From Mytilus trossulus (lineage: Eukaryota > Mollusca > Bivalvia > Mytilida > Mytilidae): 64,000 nucleotides of DNA. A model generated the notes under the pieces. That model ran no database searches. It worked only from the letters and a program-made list of their open reading frames with translations, and was not told where the DNA came from. Of this stretch, positions 58,302 to 64,000 are shown one piece after another. Positions within the stretch are counted from its first letter, which is position 1; every line of letters starts with the position of its first letter. A program made the position numbers and the translations under genes. Location: NCBI RefSeq assembly GCF_036588685.1, contig NC_086384.1, positions 9,810,195 through 9,874,194 on the forward strand, written 5' to 3'.

Positions 58302-58391
58302 ATTGTTTCCTTCTGTTTTTAAAAGAATGAATAATATAAAAAAAAAATTGTTTCCTTCTGTTTTTAAAAGAATGAATAATATAAAAAAAAA
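58302..58391. repeat. 45-bp perfect tandem duplication
   Basis: 'attgtttccttctgttttta' with the following aaagaatgaataatat and A-run occurs at 58302 and again at 58347, differing at most in A-run length. Confidence 0.85.
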
Positions 58392-58800
58392 ATATAGTCT
58401 TAAGTCTACATATTGATTTAAAATATTGTAATTATCTTCATTTTCACATTCATTTCAGATTTATCATGTTTATTGTCAATCCGAGAAATTGAAAAAAAAA
58501 ATAGATATTCACATTAAAATTGACTCCGATGTTGATATTCAATTTGAAAAAGTCAAAACCTTTCAATGATTACGTATACAAATAAAAAAAAAATGAAACA
58601 CTAATGTGGGTAAAAAAGATTTAAACATGAATGAAATGTCAAATTTCTAATCCTTCTAGTAGTTCTATCAAACGATTTTGAACCAATGCAAAGATCGACC
58701 ATTGAACACCACAGTGGAGGAACGATTCAAACAATCCTTGCAGTGATCATACTTCACGCTTGTACATACCAGATACTTTTAGCGTAGTTATCTGTTGAAA

Positions 58801-60029
58801 TTAATCATAATCTCCATCATCATCGTCACCATAATATGATGGAATGCAGCATGTTGACAATCCATATGACCATTGGAGTCCACAACGCCCCCTATATTCA
58901 GTTCCGGGAGGACACCAGGTCATGCATGCGCAATATTCATCCGCAGAGTATAGTTCATTACCAGATGGTTCGACTGGTTCTGGTGTTGTCGGTGCTTCTG
59001 TTCGTACTGCTTCTGTTGGTTCAACTGGTTCAGCTTTCGGGCTTACTTCTGCTTTTTCCGTTTTTGGACCAGCTTTCGATCTTCCTTCTACTTTTCCCGT
59101 TTTTAGACCAGTTTTTGAGCTTTCTTTGCCCTTTTCAGATGTTTGACCAACACTCTGCGATGCAATTTTTGACTTGGAAATGTTTTTTTCAATCTGCTTG
59201 TTTATTTTCTTGGTTGTTCCTAGATCAGATTTAACCACATCTTTAACTGACTTTCCGGTAATTTTCTCGTTCTTCGCCATTGTATCTCTGTTTATCGTGG
59301 TCTTTCCTAATTTGTTGATAACAGCTTCTTTGTTTACAGTTTTAACTTTGACAATATTAGTAGTTTTCCAATTCTTCACTGCTTTATTTTCTTGCTGTAC
59401 AACATATGGTGTATCATTTATTTTACCAACGATTGGGCCATTATTTGCTTTGACGATAGAAGGACCATTATTAGTAATGTCGAGAGATGGTCCTTTATTT
59501 GTAATGTCAACAGATTGACCATTACTTGCAATGCCAACAAATTGACCATTATTCATGTTGCCAGCAGGTGGACCATCAAATAAAGCATCTACAATTAACT
59601 GTTCAATTGATCCGACAAGGTTTTTATTTTTTCTCATTAGAGAATCAAAAGGATCAGTAGATAACCCGGATGCTGGCACAGACTTGGCAATATTCGTGTT
59701 CAGTTTCACAAGGTCGGAGAATGGTAATGACTCAGCAATTTTCATGTTTGGTTTTAAAACGTTAGAAATTGGAGGAGCTTCAATGATTTTCATTTTCTGT
59801 TGAATAAATGATCGTGCTGCTGGTAGCGGAAACTCCCTATTAGCTTTTGCATATGAGAATTTATGTTGGATACCCGTTTTAAGTCCGGAATTAAATGATT
59901 TGGATTGTATAAGTGCATTTGGATTTCGATAAGAAAAAATATGCTTTCTTGTACGGGAAGAAGTCATTGGTCCCTGTTCATCGTTGTACTGAAGTATTGA
60001 TTGGTGTCCATTTGTGTGACGGTGTAAAC
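58801..60029 (-). CDS. Terminal exon of a repeat-rich, six-cysteine protein, probably secreted
   Basis: A 409-codon open exon, much longer than expected by chance in this AT-rich DNA. The best 3' splice site is cgtatctttgacag|GT at 60029 (phase 1). In order: a Ser/Arg/Asn-rich start; three imperfect ~16-residue repeats (KMKIIEAPPISNVLKP, NMKIAESLPFSDLVKL, NTNIAKSVPASGL); about six diverged copies of an NNGxxVxI unit; a Lys-rich block; a SKTG/KAGPK block; a Pro/Glu/Thr linker (PVEPTEA...TPEPVEP); then a compact module CAC-x3-C-PPGTEYRGR-C-x10-CC with six cysteines; and an acidic tail GDDDDGDYD just before the stop. Low complexity, Cys module and acidic tail suggest a secreted matrix, shell or byssus-type protein, but the family is unrecognised and the signal-peptide exon, expected beyond 60029, was not found. 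Confidence 0.75.
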
Positions 60030-60290
60030 CTGTCAAAGATACGAAACTAAAGGTATTATTTGTGTGAAATTGACCTTGTCCTAGATACAATATTAAAGTA
60101 TGAATTTGGTCTGTTTTATAGGTTAGTTAATACGATAGTCAATGTGACGGTGTAAACCTGTCAAAGATACGAAATTAATAAGGTTTTATTTGTGTCAAGG
60201 TGTTAGCATGTTCCAAATACAAAATTAAAAGTATGATTTTGATTGCTATCTGTTTTATGGGTTAGTAAATAAGATAGTCAATGTAACGGT
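60016..60290 (-). repeat. 128-bp tandem duplication spanning the 3' splice site
   Basis: 'ggtgtaaacctgtcaaagat' at 60021 recurs at 60149, with similar downstream sequence ('gttttat', 'ggttagt', 'gatagtcaat'), and a weaker third start is near 60289. Each full copy carries the same cag|GT acceptor on the minus strand. Confidence 0.75.
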
Positions 60291-60670
60291 GGATCAATTG
60301 TCAACTGTAATGACGACAATCGAACAACAAATTATACAACAGATACCATTGGTGGATAGGTATCACATGACTATATGTTACAGATCAATATTTTCATGAG
60401 TTTGTATGCATTTTCCACTGGAGAATAATAATAGACACTTTTCATAGAAAATTCAGCTTTAAAGATTGTGGTATAAAATGAAAAATACATAATGTTTGGC
60501 AATAAAAATGAGGATGCTAAAAAAATAATTTTTTTTATCAATAAGTGGGAATGGAGAATTTTAGTTCTTACTTCAAATAAATTACAAAAAGTAATCTCCT
60601 CTACGCTGCTATTTCGATCAAACATTTGATTTATCATATCTTTTTGTTTCTTCTTTGGGTTTTTTTTAAC
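60291..60670. other. Probable intron or upstream flank of the 58801-60029 gene
   Basis: An 88-codon minus frame at 60371-60637 has no splice or signal context that I can defend. Confidence 0.3.
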
Positions 60671-60674
60671 AAAA

Positions 60675-60825
60675 AGGGCCTTTTATAGCTGACTATATGC
60701 GGTATTGGGTTTGCTCATTGTTAAAGGCCGTACGGTGACCTATAATTGTTAATGTTTGTGTCATTTTAGTCTTTTGTGGATAGTTGTCTCATTGGCAATC
60801 ATACCACATCTTCTTTTTTATATTC
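60675..60825 (+). mobile_element. T1 tail copy, plus orientation
   Basis: 'gggccttttatagctgacta' to 'cataccacatcttctttttt'; severely truncated on the left. Confidence 0.8.
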
Positions 60826-61739
60826 ATATATTTCATTGCACTAATTGGAAATTTTTAAACAAATGTAATTCGGCCCCTCGGAAATGTTTCCATCAGTTTA
60901 TAGTCTCGTCACTTTTAACTTCCGGTTTTAATTCATTATTCTTGTTCTTTATTTTATTTGCCATTCCATTAATACATCTATTATCATAGTACTACAAAGA
61001 ACATGTAAAACATATAAATATGACATGTATAATGGCTACTTAGCAATTAATAACAAACATATTATTGTTTACATGTTGTGTATTACTGTTAGATGACAAT
61101 GTAATCATTATTTGACAAAGAGAATAATTGACAGGTTACTTTCAATATTAAGACTAATGAACTATTAATGCGGAAGAAATAACTTTCGACACCATATAAT
61201 TCTTATATCAAAACTCGCTTAGTAATTGTAGATTATATAAAAAAAAATACAGTTAATTATCAGATGAAAAAGCAATGCAGTTTTAATATCAAAACTCAAT
61301 AAGCAGTTACTGTAGCAAAAAAAAATACATAAGAAAAATGCAGTTCATTGTAAAAAAAATATTGTAGAATTAAATGCTCCTTAATTATTTTCCAATCAGA
61401 TTGTATAATTTGTTTTGTTAATTATAACTGAATATGTTTGTGATAAGTTCAATTCTTATGTACGACAATAAAAATCTTATACAGTTTTTCGAGCATTTTT
61501 TTCGTGACGAAAATTGCTAGATAAGAATATTCCATTTGTTGAAACGTTGCTTTAATATTTATAACTAACTTTCCTAAATTTTCTCCGAAGCTTCAAGATC
61601 CAATAGTTTATATTTATTTCAATTTTTCTTTTATATAATTGTAACCCACCAACGCATTTGAGTATGTACAAAAAAAATCAAAAAAAATCTAGCTTTTAAT
61701 GTACCAGAAAGCATAGCCAATATTTTTGTTTTGTAAAAA
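60826..61739. other. AT-rich sequence without a supported feature
   Basis: Homopolymer A runs only; no exon, repeat or RNA recognised. Confidence 0.4.
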
Positions 61740-61930
61740 TATGAAGCTATCGTTTGAAAGCCAATGAGATAACTGTCGTCTACCATATATATACCAAATG
61801 ACGTTAAAGTTGGAACATGTAACTGCAGGTCACTATACGGCCTTCAATAAAGAGGACAACTCGTACCATTAAGCATAAAAAAAGCTCCGACATGCCGACA
61901 AATGTTAAACAATTTAAACAGGAATAATCT
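61740..61930 (-). mobile_element. T1 tail copy, diverged
   Basis: 'gccaatgagataactgtcgt' and 'aggtcactatacggccttca'. The overlapping minus frames (61804-62062) are repeat-derived. Confidence 0.6.
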
Positions 61931-63500
61931 ACATGAAAGAATTTCATTATAACTTTCATACATGCATATGAATAAGACAGAGAAGTTAGCAAGGGGTAAT
62001 GAAACACCATCAGTCGAATAAGACAGACAACTCCAGAGTGATAAACAACAACAACAAAACAAAATACACAGAAGACTTCAGATTGAGTAACACAAACCTC
62101 ACCAAACCTAGGTTTGAACTGAACTTCTTGATTGTTGGTTGTTGGCTACTTAACATCCAGTGGCAAATATTTCATGCATATTCAGGACAAGAACTAGTTG
62201 ACAATAAATACATTAGGTAAGTCTTGTACTAGGTGCCGTCCAGGGATGATAGTGGGGAAATTTGGACTGCCACTGGAAAATGAGGATACCGGTATATTGG
62301 TTAGAGACAGAAACTTTGTTTTGCAACTGGTCACCTTCGGACCCATCAAAGAGTTATGACAAGGGTTCTAAACGTGCAAAAAGCGTGGCATACATTTAAC
62401 GAGGCATAGGATTTCACGTCCCAATTCTGACCGAACAATTATACGTAATTTCTGTTCCTATGGTGACACATATTAGTTCAAACGCGCTTATAAAATATAT
62501 ATGTTTATAAGGCATCTCATTATATCAAATTTTTCAACCATCAGTTGAAATAACAAAAGTAATTACAAATCCGTATAGGTAAATAATCTAACCTTATATA
62601 TTTATATCGGCCGAATGTGAAAGTTTGAAATGAAAACATGATTTTATAAACAAATGATTGACCAGAACTTAGTCGGTAGAAACAATACAGACATCGAAAA
62701 TGTATAGCACAAAATAGTAAGAAGCACTGAAAACAAAAGTAAATTTAAAGCAGCAGAAACCCGTTTGAAATAAAACTAGAGGGGGGTTCAGGTATATTTT
62801 TATATGTGTGTGTAAGCGTATAAACATGAATAGTATAACGGTACCAATGTAACTGCGCGAAATGTGGATTTCGACAATTAGTGTCTCTTCAGTGATGCTT
62901 GATGAAAATATTATAAAATCTTAAACTTATTTCAGAAATTGAAAAGGTGTTTTGACGCAAAAAGGAGGGGGGAATCAGAGCTTTGAATGACGAAGATAAA
63001 TTCTTTAATTTGAACTAATCTCCGAAATTTTATAAAGAGCAGTTTATGCATATGTCCATGCCAGTACCGAAGTACTACTGGCTACTGACGTTTGTATTTC
63101 GTTACTATTTATGCCCGTAGACTGATATCTATACTTCTCGAAAAATAAATCCATAACAAAACTGAGTTTACATGGGGAAATGTTCACAATTTTACAAAAA
63201 ATATATTATTTTACGGTCAGTAATTTGTGAATCATTGCATCCGATAATATATTTTTATGTAACGACATACACGTCATAAATCGGACATGAATGGTGTCAT
63301 ATCGTCTAATCATTAATATGTCATATTGGTGTGTTTTACTTGTTTGTTTTGATTCCGGAAGGAAACAATGATAACAAAAATACATCTAGTGGGCAATGTA
63401 CAATGTGAAAATCTTCATTCATTTATTGATTCATTAATTTCTTGTACAAAACCGAGTTGTTTCGAGTACATACAGCTTGTTTTAAATTGGGTCTTTGTTT
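61931..63500. other. AT-rich sequence without a supported gene
   Basis: A 73-codon plus frame (61999-62220) has no features. Weak resemblance to the 355-bp family end near 63050-63100 ('ccagtaccgaagtactac'). Confidence 0.4.
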
Positions 63501-63509
63501 TCTTGTTTG

Positions 63510-63655
63510 AATTGCTTCACATTTTTCATGTCGGGTCATTTATAGCCGACTATACTTAATGCGTTTTTCTCATTGATGAAGGCCGCCCAGTGTCTGATAT
63601 AAACTTGCTTTCACTTTGGTAGATAATTATTCCTGTTGACAAACAAACCACATCA
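63510..63655 (+). mobile_element. T1 tail copy, strongly diverged
   Basis: 'gtcgggtcatttatagccga', 'cattgatgaaggccgccca' and 'aaccacatcatgg' in family order. Confidence 0.6.
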
Positions 63656-64000
63656 TGGCACATGGCCTCAATTTCATAATGATAAAAGCAAAACAAGTTA
63701 CAATCCAGGTAAGTGGCAAGGATGTCGACTGTTCGCTAATATATATATCATGAGTTTTTCATTTAGGGAGCAACCATTTAAAAGGGGGTCTTTTCTCAGT
63801 CAGAATTTCTTTTTCGCGCGAAAAAAAAATATTCATTAAGTTTTTCTACGCGATCAATCGGAGTAATTTTTTTTAATTTAATACTCATATGTATAGGTGA
63901 ATTTACATATAGAATATTTTTTTGTCATCTGCTTGGCCAAATTCTGCATCAGAAAATTTTTTGGAATCCCCCCCCTTTTTTTGAAGTTATTTTGTCGTTC
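63656..64000. other. Window end, no supported feature
   Basis: Homopolymer tracts (A9 near 63822, C8 and T7 near 63969-63981) and no recognised gene or repeat. Confidence 0.4.

Overview
This window looks like nuclear DNA from a bivalve mollusc, most probably a marine mussel (Mytilus or a close relative). It is AT-rich, has very few long open frames, has GT-AG introns, and is full of dispersed repeats I recognise as typical of mussel genomes: the 'gatgtggtatgattgccaat' tail family, the 'aatgtgtcaaagagacaaca' tail family, and the 355-bp family carrying 'gccagacgcgcgtttcgtct'. No prokaryotic gene organisation is visible. The species call rests on memory of these repeats, not on a search.

Four protein-coding loci can be supported, all on the minus strand. 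(1) 4139-3013 is a complete two-exon gene with a TATA box, signal-peptide exon, phase-0 GT-AG intron, acidic propiece and Arg-rich dibasic tail; it encodes a 169-aa secreted peptide precursor. (2) 27048-26668 is the last exon of a similar precursor ending in an amidation signal (GGF-G-RKR-stop). Loci 1 and 2 share the motif FDSIS...GGF directly after a basic cleavage site, which resembles the pedal-peptide/orcokinin core. (3) 44303-44217 is a TATA-driven signal-peptide exon with a clean donor whose partner exon I could not find. (4) 60029-58801 is a 409-codon terminal exon of an unrecognised Lys/Pro-rich protein with internal repeats, a six-cysteine C-terminal module and an acidic tail, plausibly secreted.

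The most striking mobile element lies at 15996-21360. Its ends have the split-direct-repeat layout (A1 ... B1-A2-B2) of Ngaro/PAT-type tyrosine-recombinase retrotransposons. The 204-bp A repeats look identical, while the interior is badly decayed: a CCHC zinc knuckle, the RT N-terminal segment, an RNase H with the first catalytic Asp changed to Asn, the RT core missing, and about 1.8 kb of 24-31-bp minisatellite where the recombinase would be expected. A defective copy mobilised recently in trans would explain this.

Other mobile DNA includes two 5'-truncated copies of a GTNCAP/YLDD reverse-transcriptase element (24205-25680 and 54796-55745, both minus) whose 3' tail also occurs alone at many sites; three or four MITE-like inverted-repeat elements (804-1007, 23208-23671, 39545-39721, 50451-50678); a 1.3-kb element with 504-bp internal duplication (5754-7085); tandem copies of the 355-bp repeat (7375-7885, 29890-30645, 42816-43272); and minisatellites with 21-, 22-, 24- and 42-bp units. 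The remaining sequence, more than half of the window, is AT-rich and intergenic or intronic with no feature I can defend.
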